A DNA stretch of 64,000 nt from JBHOQS01 sp042408875 (GTDB lineage: Bacteria; Chloroflexota; UBA11872; JBHOQS01). A model generated the notes under the pieces. That model saw nothing but the letters and a program-made list of their open reading frames with translations. It made no database searches and was not told where the DNA came from. The DNA lies in NCBI GenBank assembly GCA_042408875.1, contig JBHOQS010000015.1, forward strand, positions 1 to 64,000, read 5' to 3'. How positions within the stretch are numbered: the stretch's first letter is position 1; every line of letters starts with the position of its first letter. Position numbers and translations under genes: made by a program. Shown here one piece after another: positions 43,458-54,499 of this stretch.

Positions 43458-43490
43458 TGAGCCCGGCAAGCCCTTGCAGGGATGCGTCCC

Positions 43491-44993
43491 TCACCGTTCC
43501 AGGGACCACTCTAACACCGTCACCGAGCAGGGCGGCAGGCTCACGCTACCGGTCCATGGATCGATCTGCTCTGTCACCGGTGTGATCGCATCAGGGTGCT
43601 CGACCGTATTTTGCTGCAAGGGATCGGGCCCGGTGAGGCGATGCAGCGTCGCCGGGCCGGAAAGGCGGGTGCTGCCTGTGTCGATCCGCAGCACCGCGGC
43701 CTGCTCACGATGGCGGTTGATCGCCGCCACCGCCAGCTGCTCCCCCACAGTGGACAGCGTCGCCACCACGTCTACGTACGGCAGGCCCTGCACCGGGCGC
43801 GGCCGGGCGAACGGCCGGCCGATCTCCGTCGAGAACGTCTGGCGCGCCTCGGCGTCCTCAGCCTGGAGCTCGGTATTCAGCACGATCCGGCCGGTGTGGT
43901 TCGCATAGAGATCGAAGACATGATAGGTCGGGCTGAGCACCAGCCCGTCCGGCGTGGTATGCAGGAACCCGATGACGTTCACCATCTGCGCCAGATTAGC
44001 CATGGTCACCCGTTCGCACAGGCGGTACATGGCGTGGAACACCCCGGCGGCGAAGAGGGCATCTTTGAGCGCGTAGAACTCCTCCCACGGCCGCCGCAGC
44101 CCGCGGTACCAGATGTTCCACTCGTCCAGCGCGATCTGGATCGGTGTCTCACGCCGGAGCTTGCTCTCCGCCACCTCGATGACACTGCACAGCAGCTTCA
44201 AGCGCCGCTCTACCCAGCACGCCGCGCCGACAGTGGCATAGTAGTCGTCACTGCCGTGATACTGGTGGATCGAGATAAAGTCCACCTGCTCGCCAGCCGC
44301 GCGCAGCACCTCCAGGTCCCAGTCAGGATCGTCGCCACCCACGGCGATGAGTTTAATGTTGGGATCGACCGCCTTGAGGAAGCGCGCCCACTCGCGGCAC
44401 TTCTGTCCGTACGCCTGGGCCGTGGAGTGGCCCACTTGCCAGGCGCCGTACACCTCGTTGCCGATGCCCCAGAAAGGCACGACATAGGGCTCGGTGCGGC
44501 CCAGCCGGTGGCGCCAGCGAGCATGGTATGTGGGATAGCGCTCGGCATCGAGGTTGCAGTACTCCAGCCAGCGCACTGCTTCATCGAGGGTGCCTGTGCC
44601 GGTATTCAGACAGATATACGGCCGGCAGGGCACCTCGTCCGTTGAAAGGGCCGTGCAGTAGGCCAGGAACTCGTCGGTGCCAAACGTATTGGGCTCGACG
44701 CTGCGCCAGGCCAGGTCGAAGCGCGCTGGACGCTGCTCGCGCGGGCCGATCCCGTCCTCCCAGTGATAATTGCTGGCGAAGTTACCGCCTGGCCAGCGCA
44801 ACACCGGCACACCGATGCGGCGCATCGCCGCCAACACATCGCGGCGAAACCCCTGCTCATCGGCCAGCGGCGAGCCCGGCTCGAATACCCCGCCGTAGAT
44901 GCAGCGGCCGATATGCTCGATGAAGTGCCCGAACACCAGCGGGCTTACCTGCCCTCCTCGCCGCGCTGGATCGATCTTGACGACGTACTGCAT
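43491..44993 (-). CDS. alpha-L-arabinofuranosidase (GH51)
   Basis: 500 residues. Removes terminal L-arabinofuranose from arabinoxylan or arabinan. Acid/base E180 in FWGIGNEVYG, nucleophile E291 in IALDEWNIWY, plus FGHFIEHIGRCIYGGVFEPGSPLADEQGFRRDV and LRWPGGNFASNYHW. No signal peptide, so it acts on imported arabino-oligosaccharides. The ATG at 44993 is chosen by homology; it starts 4 nt after the oxidoreductase stop. The C-terminal beta domain ends in a normal LPPCSVTVLEW. Confidence 0.95.
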   Translation of the reverse strand: MQYVVKIDPARRGGQVSPLVFGHFIEHIGRCIYGGVFEPGSPLADEQGFRRDVLAAMRRIGVPVLRWPGGNFASNYHWEDGIGPREQRPARFDLAWRSVEPNTFGTDEFLAYCTALSTDEVPCRPYICLNTGTGTLDEAVRWLEYCNLDAERYPTYHARWRHRLGRTEPYVVPFWGIGNEVYGAWQVGHSTAQAYGQKCREWARFLKAVDPNIKLIAVGGDDPDWDLEVLRAAGEQVDFISIHQYHGSDDYYATVGAACWVERRLKLLCSVIEVAESKLRRETPIQIALDEWNIWYRGLRRPWEEFYALKDALFAAGVFHAMYRLCERVTMANLAQMVNVIGFLHTTPDGLVLSPTYHVFDLYANHTGRIVLNTELQAEDAEARQTFSTEIGRPFARPRPVQGLPYVDVVATLSTVGEQLAVAAINRHREQAAVLRIDTGSTRLSGPATLHRLTGPDPLQQNTVEHPDAITPVTEQIDPWTGSVSLPPCSVTVLEWSLER

Positions 44994-44997
44994 GGCG

Positions 44998-46254
44998 CTA
45001 CACCAACCCCAATACCTGATCGATCTCCCGCTGGTAAGCGTCCACCTCGACGGCCTCGATTTCTTCGATTGTGACAGGCCGCCCGAGTTTGCCAGACTCA
45101 AACAGGCTGTATACGATGGCGACGGCGCGGCGGCCCACCTCGCCGGTCACTTCGGGCTGCGTGCCGGTAGCGATGCAGTCAGCGAACTCGTGATACTCCA
45201 GCGCCAGGATCTTCGCGTCGGTCTCCGGGAAGCTGAAGCTGTACGTCCACAGGCGCTCACCGCCGAAGAGCTGCGCCGCCAGTGGCGACAAGCGGAAGTC
45301 AGGCGCGTGCTCCAGGATGCGCTCGTCGGAGACCGGCTGGCCGCCGGCCGGCCAGAGGGTGAGCGGCCGGCCGTTGCGGTCGCCCTGCGATTCGAGCGAG
45401 CCGCGGCTGCCATAAATGATACGCAGGCGCATGGGCCGGCCGTGAGCGCCGTGGTGGTTCAGCCACTGTCCAACGGCGCCGTTGGCAAAGCGTAGATAAC
45501 CGAAGACGGCGTCCTCGCCGGTCGCCTCGAATTGCTCCGGGAACTGCGCGCTCCACTTGGCGTAGTAGCCGCCAGGGCCAGCGGCCTCTCCACGGCGGTA
45601 GCGCACCGGTTGGAAGATGCGTCCCTCACCGTAGCCTGAGACCGGCTCGCCGCAGTAATACATCAAGATGTCGGCATGGTGCACACCTTCATCGAGAGCA
45701 ATGGTGCCGGAGAGCTTCTGGTGGCGCCAGGGTGTGATGATCATGGTGTCCCCGCCGCCGATATTGATCTCGATCATGAGCTGCGGCGTGCCGATGGCGT
45801 TGGCATCGATCAGCGCCCGCGCCAGCCGGTTCATCGGATCACGCCGGTAATTCTCAGCGACGGACAGCACTTTTCCGGCGCGGCGGGCTGCCTCGATCAC
45901 CTGGTTACAGGCGCGTATAGTCAGGGCGAGCGGCTTCTCCACCTGCACATGCTTGCCGGCCGCCAGGCACGCCGTGGCCACGCGATGGTGTGAACCGGCA
46001 TCGGTGGTGACGTCTACCCCGACGAGCCGTTCCTCGCCGCGCAGCATCTCGGCGAGATCGGTCCACACCCGCGGCCGGCTGCCCAGGAGCTGCTGTGCCT
46101 CGTCGGCCAGGTCCTCGGCGTTCTGTCGGTTCAGATCGCACACCGCAATGAGCTCACAGTTGTTAAAGTCGCTGCGCGCCAGTACCTCCAGGCCGCGCAG
46201 GTGGCGGCGGCCCATCCCGCCGCAGCCAACGATGGCAATGGGAATGTGTTCCAT
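44998..46254 (-). CDS. Gfo/Idh/MocA-family oxidoreductase
   Basis: 418 residues. N-terminal Rossmann motif IVGCGGMGRRH and the family's EKPLA (catalytic Lys) motif; C-terminal alpha/beta domain with GVHHADILMYY. NAD(P)-dependent sugar or inositol dehydrogenase; the substrate is unknown, but co-transcription with GH51 suggests a plant-polysaccharide sugar. The ATG at 46254 is chosen because MEHIPIAIVG is the domain start. The upstream AT-rich spacer is shared with the divergent SELENBP1-type gene. Confidence 0.92.
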   Translation of the reverse strand: MEHIPIAIVGCGGMGRRHLRGLEVLARSDFNNCELIAVCDLNRQNAEDLADEAQQLLGSRPRVWTDLAEMLRGEERLVGVDVTTDAGSHHRVATACLAAGKHVQVEKPLALTIRACNQVIEAARRAGKVLSVAENYRRDPMNRLARALIDANAIGTPQLMIEINIGGGDTMIITPWRHQKLSGTIALDEGVHHADILMYYCGEPVSGYGEGRIFQPVRYRRGEAAGPGGYYAKWSAQFPEQFEATGEDAVFGYLRFANGAVGQWLNHHGAHGRPMRLRIIYGSRGSLESQGDRNGRPLTLWPAGGQPVSDERILEHAPDFRLSPLAAQLFGGERLWTYSFSFPETDAKILALEYHEFADCIATGTQPEVTGEVGRRAVAIVYSLFESGKLGRPVTIEEIEAVEVDAYQREIDQVLGLV

Positions 46255-46480
46255 TCTGTCTGCCTCGCTCTCTTGGTCTTGCTTATGAAAGCACACACCA
46301 TCCGGGACGCCCGAGGCGGCGCTTACTCGTGTGCCGCACGGCAGGGATGCAAGGTTGCCGGCAGCACCGCCCGCGCGGCGTATTCTACCTGAACCGCGCT
46401 GCGCGTGCAGCAGAACGAGTGCCCATTAATAGATTATTTATCTATTTTTGTACATATTCCATAATAAGTGCATATAAGTC

Positions 46481-46486
46481 TATAAT
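46481..46486 (+). promoter_or_regulatory. possible -10 (TATAAT) of the SELENBP1-type gene
   Basis: Perfect TATAAT in the AT-rich divergent spacer, 117 nt before the start; the -35 position (TTCCAT) is poor. Other AT-rich boxes are close, so the exact promoter is uncertain. Confidence 0.4.
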
Positions 46487-46546
46487 TGTGATACACTTTC
46501 TCGCATATCTCTTCGCCGAGATCGCTGCACCGGCAACACCATAGAT

Positions 46547-46564
46547 TAGGACACATAGGACACA
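46547..46564. repeat. perfect 9-bp tandem duplication, unit TAGGACACA
   Basis: Exact copies 46547-46555 and 46556-46564, 38 nt before the start codon. Confidence 0.9.
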
Positions 46565-46602
46565 ATGGAACAGAGAGAACATAGATACGAGGGAGGGTGC
46601 CT

Positions 46603-47988
46603 ATGAGCGTGACCTTCACTGTGGACCCCACCTTCTTCCCCTCGCCCCGCGAGGCGATGCAGGCGCCACCCGAACAGCTCGCCTACGTGGCCGGCCTGTA
46701 TCCCCGCGGCGACCGGCCCGATTTCATCGCCGTCGTCGATGTGAACCCGCAATCGGCGCAGTATGGCCAGATCGTGGGACGGGTCGATCTCCCGCAGCCA
46801 GGCGACGAGCTACACCACTTCGGCTGGAACGCCTGTAGCTCGGCGCTCTGCCCCTATGCTCGGCCGCACCTGGAGCGGCGTTATCTGATCGTCCCAGGGC
46901 TGCGCTCGTCCCGCATCTATGTGATCGACACGAAGCCTGATCCCCGGCAGCCGCGGCTGGTGAAAACCATCGACAGTAGTGAGGTAGTGCGCCGCGCCGG
47001 GTACTCGCGGCTGCACACGGTGCACTGCGGGCCCGATGCGATCTATATCTCGGCCCTGGGCAACGGCGACGCTACCGGCCCCGGCGGCATCGTGCTGCTC
47101 GACCACGAGAGCTTTACCGTACTCGGCCGCTGGGAAGTGGACCGCGGGCCGCAGTACCTGGCCTATGACTTCTTCTGGCACATCGCCCAGGATGTGGCAG
47201 TGAGCAGTGAATGGGCCACGCCCGACCTCTTCGAGAACGGCCTGCGGCTAGAAGACCTGCTGAACAAGCGCTTCGGCCATCGCCTGCACTTCTGGGACCT
47301 GCGCCGCCGCAAGCATCTCCAGGCCGTTGACCTGGGCGACGAGCACCAGATGGTGCTGGAGCTCCGCCCGGCGCACGATCCCACCAAGCTGTATGGCTTT
47401 GTGAATACCGTGGTGAGCCTGAGCGACCTCTCCAGCGGCATCTGGGTATGGTACCAGGAGAACGGCTCCTGGAAAGCCCGCCGCGTGATCCAAATCCCGG
47501 CAGAGAAGCCCGACGGTGTGTCGCTGCCGCCAGCCTTGCAGCCGGTCGGCGCCGTCCCGCCGCTGGTCACTGACATCGATCTCTCCGTCGATGATCGCTT
47601 CTTGTACGTCTCGTGCTGGGGCACCGGTGAGCTGCGCCAGTACGATGTCAGCGACCCGTTTGCGCCGAAGCTCACCGGCACAGTGCGGCTGGGTGGCATC
47701 CTGCATCGCGCCGCGCATCCGAATGGCCGCCCCTTGAGCGGTGCGCCGCAGATGGTCGAAATCAGCCGCGACGGCCGCCGCGTGTACGTCACGAACTCGC
47801 TGTACAGCTCCTGGGACGAGCAGTTCTATCCCGAGGGCATCCGCGGCTGGCTGGTCAAGCTGAACGCTCACCCCGACGGAGGACTGGAGGTCGATCCGAA
47901 CTTCCTGGTCGAGTTCGGCGATGCGCGCAGCCACCAGGTGCGCCTGCAAGGCGGCGATGCCTCGTCGGACACGTACTGCTACCCATGA
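46603..47988 (+). CDS. SELENBP1/methanethiol oxidase-type protein (selenium-binding protein family)
   Basis: 461 residues. Strong match to the SBP56 family: DELHHFGWNACSSALC (H71/H72, C78, C83), RSSRIYVIDTKPDPRQPRLVKTI, GYSRLHTVHCGPDAIYISALG, VTDIDLSVDDRFLYVSCWGTGELRQYDVSDP, APQMVEISRDGRRVYVTNSLY. Family members are copper-dependent methanethiol oxidases giving formaldehyde, H2O2 and H2S. The human Se-binding site CSSC is only partly kept (CSSALC). No signal peptide visible. GGGAGGG lies 6 nt before the ATG at 46603; a GTG at 46597 is in frame. Confidence 0.95.
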   Translation: MSVTFTVDPTFFPSPREAMQAPPEQLAYVAGLYPRGDRPDFIAVVDVNPQSAQYGQIVGRVDLPQPGDELHHFGWNACSSALCPYARPHLERRYLIVPGLRSSRIYVIDTKPDPRQPRLVKTIDSSEVVRRAGYSRLHTVHCGPDAIYISALGNGDATGPGGIVLLDHESFTVLGRWEVDRGPQYLAYDFFWHIAQDVAVSSEWATPDLFENGLRLEDLLNKRFGHRLHFWDLRRRKHLQAVDLGDEHQMVLELRPAHDPTKLYGFVNTVVSLSDLSSGIWVWYQENGSWKARRVIQIPAEKPDGVSLPPALQPVGAVPPLVTDIDLSVDDRFLYVSCWGTGELRQYDVSDPFAPKLTGTVRLGGILHRAAHPNGRPLSGAPQMVEISRDGRRVYVTNSLYSSWDEQFYPEGIRGWLVKLNAHPDGGLEVDPNFLVEFGDARSHQVRLQGGDASSDTYCYP

Positions 47989-48013
47989 GGCCCGCGAGAC
48001 GCTGCCCTCTGCA

Positions 48014-48046
48014 GGGACAGGGGAGGCTGACCGCTTCCCCTGTCCC
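48014..48046 (+). terminator. hairpin after the SELENBP1-type gene
   Basis: GGGACAGGGGAGGC and GCTTCCCCTGTCCC pair over 14 bp (one G-U) with loop TGACC, 25 nt after the stop. No T-tract (ATTCACG follows), so a weak terminator or mRNA stabiliser. Confidence 0.6.
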
Positions 48047-48061
48047 ATTCACGCCACGACG

Positions 48062-48682
48062 ATGCTTCCCGAACTGTTTATCACGACCATGCTGCCAAGC
48101 ATGCTCTTGGGTGGCTTCCATGGCCTGAACCCGGCAATGGGCTGGCTTTTTGCCGTGTTCCTGGCCATGCAGCGCCGGAGCACGCGGACCATGCTGCTGG
48201 CGCTTGGGCCTATCGCCGCGGGCCACGCCGCCTCAGTGGCAGCGATCGCTCTCATCATCCTGGTGGCGCGCTCGACCTTGCCGGTGATGCCGGTGCGGCT
48301 AAGCACCGCCCTGGCCGTGCTGCTGTTCGGGGCCTATAAGCTGCTCACTCTCTCGCGCCATCCGCGCTGGGTAGGCTTGAACGTCGGCTACGCCGACCTG
48401 GCATGGTGGTCGTTCTTGATGGCGACGGCGCACGGCAGCGGCCTGATGCTGGCCCCGCTCGTCCTCGGCGTGCCTGGCTCAGGGGAGGCAGTGTGGCTGC
48501 TCCTGACGCATAACCTGGCCATGCTCGCCGTGATGGCAGCGATAGCGCTGCTGGTCTACCTCAAGCTCGGCGTGATAGCGCTGCGCCGCCTCTGGGTCAA
48601 TTACGACCTCCTCTGGGCGTTCTTCCTGCTCCTGGCCGGGGCAGCCTCTCTCACCGGACTGCTGATCGCCCCGGCGCATTAA
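48062..48682 (+). CDS. six-helix membrane protein of unknown function
   Basis: 206 residues, hydrophobic throughout with about six helices. Conserved-looking polar motifs inside helices: GGFHGLNPAMGW, IAAGHAASVAA, TAHGSGLML and THNLAML, four His-containing motifs that suggest metal binding or transport, as in NicO/HupE-like carriers. No family confidently recognised. It follows the copper-dependent SELENBP1-type gene by 73 nt, so a role in metal supply is an attractive inference. The ATG at 48062 starts the first helix; no ribosome site seen. Confidence 0.75.
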   Translation: MLPELFITTMLPSMLLGGFHGLNPAMGWLFAVFLAMQRRSTRTMLLALGPIAAGHAASVAAIALIILVARSTLPVMPVRLSTALAVLLFGAYKLLTLSRHPRWVGLNVGYADLAWWSFLMATAHGSGLMLAPLVLGVPGSGEAVWLLLTHNLAMLAVMAAIALLVYLKLGVIALRRLWVNYDLLWAFFLLLAGAASLTGLLIAPAH

Positions 48683-49001
48683 GCAGCCGCGCTGGCTATG
48701 GCACCTCCCCCGCCCAGCTCCGCCTCGCGGCCCCGTGTAAGAGCAGGCCTCCGATTGGGAGTGAAGCGGCAGACGCCCTGTACCTCGCGGCGCCCCGGGT
48801 AGGGGGCAGGCCTTGTGCCTGCCGCCTGCCCCGGCTCTCACCTGGACGCCCCCCACAAACCATGCTATCATCACTCCGGCCGGCCTTTGGGCAAAGTGCA
48901 CAAACCACGCGCGCGGCCCGGCCGGCGTGGAAGCGTGTAGTGCGACGGGAGGCTGGGCCGATTGCACAGCTTTCGGTAAGTCGTCAGGAGTTGCGCGAGG
49001 C
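48683..49001 (+). other. 319-nt spacer with candidate nadE promoter
   Basis: No gene recognised. TGGACG (48843-48848), 17 nt, TATCAT (48866-48871) could be the nadE promoter. Confidence 0.4.
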
Positions 49002-50735
<1,734 letters not shown>

Positions 50736-50821
50736 GCGGCACGGCGCCTCGCCCCTCCAAGCCTGGGCTCCGGGGCCGGGCGGCCGCTCGGCACTGGCTG
50801 TGCAGAGCTGATCGCTGAGCT

Positions 50822-52507
50822 ATGCCATTCGTCACCGTTCGTCTGCTTCTCCGGCACGCATTTCCATCCGGCACGCGGGTTGTCTCCGGCGAGGGAGGGC
50901 TCGACCGGCAGGTCACCTGGCCGGCGATGCTGCGCCGTCGCGCGCCGGCGTTCGGTGCCCTCAAAGGCGGTGAGCTGGCACTGCTGTCCACCGCAGCCTT
51001 ACGACAGGTGGACGAGCGGCTGACCCTGCCGCGGGCGATCCAGATGCTGGCGGACGCTGGCGTCGCTGCGGTGAGTGTCCAGGGTGAGATCACCCAGGAG
51101 GCGTGCGAGCTCGCCGATCGGGCTGCCCTGCCGCTGCTGGAGTTACCCGGCGATGTGAGCCTGCCCGAGCTCGAGCAGCAGCTCACCCGCCATATCATTG
51201 ACCTGCGCACCGAGCTCCACGACCGCACGCAGGAGATCCACCGCCAGCTCACCGAGCTGAACTTGCAGGGCCGCGGGCTGCGCGCCATTGTCGAGCGGCT
51301 GTCCCAGCTCACCGGGCTCGCCTGCGCCCTGGAAGACGAAGAGTTCGAGGTACGCCATCTGGTGCTGCCGGCCGGCTCGGACCTCAGTGCGCTGGCCCTC
51401 GAGCGCCTGCTCGCCGAGACTAGCAAGGAGGTGGCAGCCTGGGCAACGGCTGCGCCGCTGGCTGCATCGAACCCGCCCACGGCCAAGCTGACCCTGCCCG
51501 CAGCGCGCGCGGAGGAACCGGGGCTGGCGCCGGCTCCAGCAGGCCCGCGTGCCACGGCCGCGCCGCCGTGCGCCCTGGCGCGGCTGGTCGCGCCCGTAGT
51601 CGTGCGCAACCGTATTGAAGGCTACCTCTCACTGATCGGTCCGCATGATGCCCTGGGCGAGCTCGAGCGTGCGGCGGTCGGCTACGGCGCGGCGGCCTGC
51701 GCCATCGAGATGGTCAAGGAGCACGCCGTCCTGGAAGCCGAGGATCGCCGGCAGGCTGATTTCCTGGACGACCTGCTGGCAGGCGCGCTGCCCTCGGAGG
51801 AAAGCGCCCTGCGGCGCGCCCGGCGCTTTGGCTACGATCTGGCGCGGCCACGTGTGGCGCTGTTCTTCCGCGGCGCTCCTGAGACGCGCCTGGCCGAGGA
51901 GCTCGAGCGGGAGCTCGAGCGCCGCCGGGTTGATGGGATCGTGGTGGTGCGTCAGGGCGGCGTGGCGGTCCTTTATCCCCTCGACGGCACGCCCGATGCC
52001 GCCACTCTCAAAGGGGTAGTCGAGCGGATACGCGCTGCCGTAGCCCTGGCGTGCCGCACGCCGGAACTTTCTGTAGGGATCGGGCGCTATCGGCCGGGTG
52101 TGGGAGCGCTGCACGAGTCATACCGTGAGGCCGAGCAGGCTGCCATCACCGGCGAGCGTGTGTATGGGCCGGGGCGGGTAACCTACTTTGGTGACCTGGG
52201 ACTCTACCGGCTGCTGCTGTCGCTCCAGGACAGCCCGGCGCTGCGCGAATTCTATGAAGAGACCGTGGCGGCGCTGGTCGAGTACGACCGGCGGAACAAG
52301 ACCGAGCTCGTCCGCACGCTGGAGGGCTACTTCGAGGCCCACGATAGCCCTACCGAGGCGGCGCAGCTCCTGCACGTGCACCGCAACACGCTGCTCTACC
52401 GGCTTCGCCGGATCGAAGAAATCACCGGCCTCAGCCTGGACGATGCGGAGGTCCGCCTGGCCCTCCACCTCGCCCTGCGCGTGGGCAAGATCCTGGGGGC
52501 GGAGTAG
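50822..52507 (+). CDS. PucR-family transcriptional regulator (copy 1)
   Basis: 561 residues. N-terminal PucR domain (about 1-120: RLLLRHAFPSGTRVVSGEGGLDRQVTW ... GGELALLSTAALRQ), a central GAF- or GGDEF-like region and a C-terminal HTH_30 (LVRTLEGYFEAHDSPTEAAQLLHVHRNTLLYRLRRIEEITGLSL). Such regulators often activate purine, nitrogen or amine catabolism; the target is unknown. It is followed by a paralogue, separated by 254 nt. Confidence 0.93.
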   Translation: MPFVTVRLLLRHAFPSGTRVVSGEGGLDRQVTWPAMLRRRAPAFGALKGGELALLSTAALRQVDERLTLPRAIQMLADAGVAAVSVQGEITQEACELADRAALPLLELPGDVSLPELEQQLTRHIIDLRTELHDRTQEIHRQLTELNLQGRGLRAIVERLSQLTGLACALEDEEFEVRHLVLPAGSDLSALALERLLAETSKEVAAWATAAPLAASNPPTAKLTLPAARAEEPGLAPAPAGPRATAAPPCALARLVAPVVVRNRIEGYLSLIGPHDALGELERAAVGYGAAACAIEMVKEHAVLEAEDRRQADFLDDLLAGALPSEESALRRARRFGYDLARPRVALFFRGAPETRLAEELERELERRRVDGIVVVRQGGVAVLYPLDGTPDAATLKGVVERIRAAVALACRTPELSVGIGRYRPGVGALHESYREAEQAAITGERVYGPGRVTYFGDLGLYRLLLSLQDSPALREFYEETVAALVEYDRRNKTELVRTLEGYFEAHDSPTEAAQLLHVHRNTLLYRLRRIEEITGLSLDDAEVRLALHLALRVGKILGAE

Positions 52508-52761
52508 GGGTGCCAGGATCTTGGCTGCCTAGGCGGAGATGGCGTCGTCAAGCTCTGAGGCCAACTGAATTCAAAAAACCCGACGCTCTCCAAGACGCCT
52601 CCTTCGTGCGCGGTGCCCAAACCGGGTGGCCCGAGGTTCTGACGCTGCGTATCTAGCCCCGCGGCTGGCGGGCCTGCTAGCATCATACTGGCCGCCGGCA
52701 CACCGTCGCTTCTGTGCACACCGACGGTGCGCGTCTCTGTCGCGGCCTGAGCAGAGCGCTG
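52508..52761 (+). other. 254-nt spacer between the two PucR-type genes
   Basis: No gene recognised; no clear promoter or terminator. Confidence 0.35.
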
Positions 52762-54492
52762 ATGCCGCGGCTTTGCGCAGACGATCTGCTTGCCCTTGCC
52801 CTGCCAGCTGGCACGCGCCTGGTGGCCGGCTACGCCGGGCTGGAGCGCGAGGTGACCCGGCCGGTGCTGATGCGCACGCGTGCACCGGCGTTTCCCCGCT
52901 TCGCCGGCGGTGAGCTTGCGTTGCTGAGCACGGCGATGCTGCGCCTGCTCGACGAGCCGCTGCCCCTGGAACGGGTGCTGGTGGCCCTGCGCCAGCAAGG
53001 CGCCGCCGCGGTGGCTGTCCAGGGGGAGGTCACCCCCCAGGCGCTGGCCACGGCCGAGGCCCTGGCGCTGCCGCTCTTCATCCTGCCGCCGGGCCAGCCC
53101 CTCGGCGAGATTGAGCGGGGGGCGGCGCGCGCGCTGGCCGATGCCCGTGCCCAGGCGTATCAGCGCAGCCGCGCCCTCTTCCAGGAGCTCCTGGCCTGTG
53201 CCACGTCCAGAGCTGGCCTGCCCGGCATTCTGGCCCGAGCGGCAGTCTTGACCCGCTCACCGGTGGTCCTGGAGGACCGCACCCCGCCGCGGCTCCGCCA
53301 CGTCGCGCTGCCGGACGGCGATGCTGCGCTTCCAGCAGACGTGCATGCCGCCCTTGAGGCCGCACTGGTGCGCCAGCAGCCGGAGCTCGTCGCTACCTTT
53401 GCTGCCGGCAGGCTCGATGCGGCTGACCCGCCGGTAGTCCGCCAGCGCCTGGCAGGCACGGGGCTGGCATGGCCGGCGCGCGTTGCTGCCCCGATCGTGC
53501 TCGACGGCGCCGTGGCCGGCTTGCTCTCCGTGCTCAGCACCCAGGACACCCCGGGCCTGGAAATGCGCCTGCTGGCCGCAGCCAGCGCAGCAGTCTGTGC
53601 CGTCGTGGTGGCGCAGGAGCGCGCCGTGCTGAGCACGGAAGAGCGGCTTCAGGCGCGGCTTCTAGAGAACCTGCTGGCCGGGCCGACGCTGGCGCGCGCG
53701 GTGCTCCGCAGCAGCGCGACACGGCTGGGGCTGGACCCCGATCAGCCGGTGCTTCCTGTCGCTCTCCAGGTGCATGATGGCGCAGACCCGACAGCTGCGC
53801 TTCAGGCTGTCCGTCGAGCGTTCGATGAGGCCGGCCTGCGCGGCCCGGCAGTAGCCCAGGGTGATACGGTGATCGCGGTGCTGCCTGCCCCCGGCATCTG
53901 TGACGACCGCTCGGCCGCCGCGCTGGCGGAACGGCTGCGCCAGGCTGTTGCGGTGGAGGCCAGCCGCCCTGTCTCGGCGGGTGTGTCTCGCCCTGCCATG
54001 CTCGCTGAGCTTGGGCGTCGCCGGCGCGAGGCGCTGGAGGCACTGGCGCTCGGCGTTCCGGTGCTCGGAGCTGGCCGCACCATCGGCTACCGGCAGCTCG
54101 CGCTCTACCGCCTGCTTCGTGCGGCACCGGACCGCGCAGAGCTGCGGCGCTTCTACCTCGAGATACTGGGCCCGCTGCACGAGTACGACGCCCGCGTCGG
54201 GGCGCAGCTCGTGCAGACGCTGGCGGTCTTCATCGAGTGTGGCTACAGTCCGACAGCCGCGGCGGCGCGCCTACAGATGCACCGCAACGGGCTGCTGTAT
54301 CGCTTGGAGCGCATCCGTGCCCTCACCGGCTATGACCTGAGCGCGCCGGAGACGCGTCTTACCCTGGAGGTGGCCCTCCGCATTCGCCGGCTGCTCGACG
54401 CCGAGACAGCCGGCGACGAACCGAACGCCCCCGATGAGCCGCTGCGCCCCTGGCGGAATGGTACAATGCAGGGAGAAATGCCAGGGGAGTGA
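52762..54492 (+). CDS. PucR-family transcriptional regulator (copy 2)
   Basis: 576 residues from the ATG at 52762. Same architecture as the preceding gene: PucR domain (DLLALALPAGTRLVAGYAGLEREVTRPV ... FAGGELALLSTAMLRLLDE), a divergent middle, and HTH_30 (LVQTLAVFIECGYSPTAAAARLQMHRNGLLYRLERIRALTGYDL). The N- and C-terminal parts are clearly paralogous; the middle has drifted, suggesting a different ligand. Its 3' end contains a possible promoter for the next gene. Confidence 0.92.
   Translation: MPRLCADDLLALALPAGTRLVAGYAGLEREVTRPVLMRTRAPAFPRFAGGELALLSTAMLRLLDEPLPLERVLVALRQQGAAAVAVQGEVTPQALATAEALALPLFILPPGQPLGEIERGAARALADARAQAYQRSRALFQELLACATSRAGLPGILARAAVLTRSPVVLEDRTPPRLRHVALPDGDAALPADVHAALEAALVRQQPELVATFAAGRLDAADPPVVRQRLAGTGLAWPARVAAPIVLDGAVAGLLSVLSTQDTPGLEMRLLAAASAAVCAVVVAQERAVLSTEERLQARLLENLLAGPTLARAVLRSSATRLGLDPDQPVLPVALQVHDGADPTAALQAVRRAFDEAGLRGPAVAQGDTVIAVLPAPGICDDRSAAALAERLRQAVAVEASRPVSAGVSRPAMLAELGRRRREALEALALGVPVLGAGRTIGYRQLALYRLLRAAPDRAELRRFYLEILGPLHEYDARVGAQLVQTLAVFIECGYSPTAAAARLQMHRNGLLYRLERIRALTGYDLSAPETRLTLEVALRIRRLLDAETAGDEPNAPDEPLRPWRNGTMQGEMPGE
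54459..54467 (+). promoter_or_regulatory. possible extended -10 inside the PucR-type gene
   Basis: TGGTACAAT (extended -10) 33 nt before the DUF3105 gene. No -35. Confidence 0.35.
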
Positions 54493-54499
54493 GATCGAG

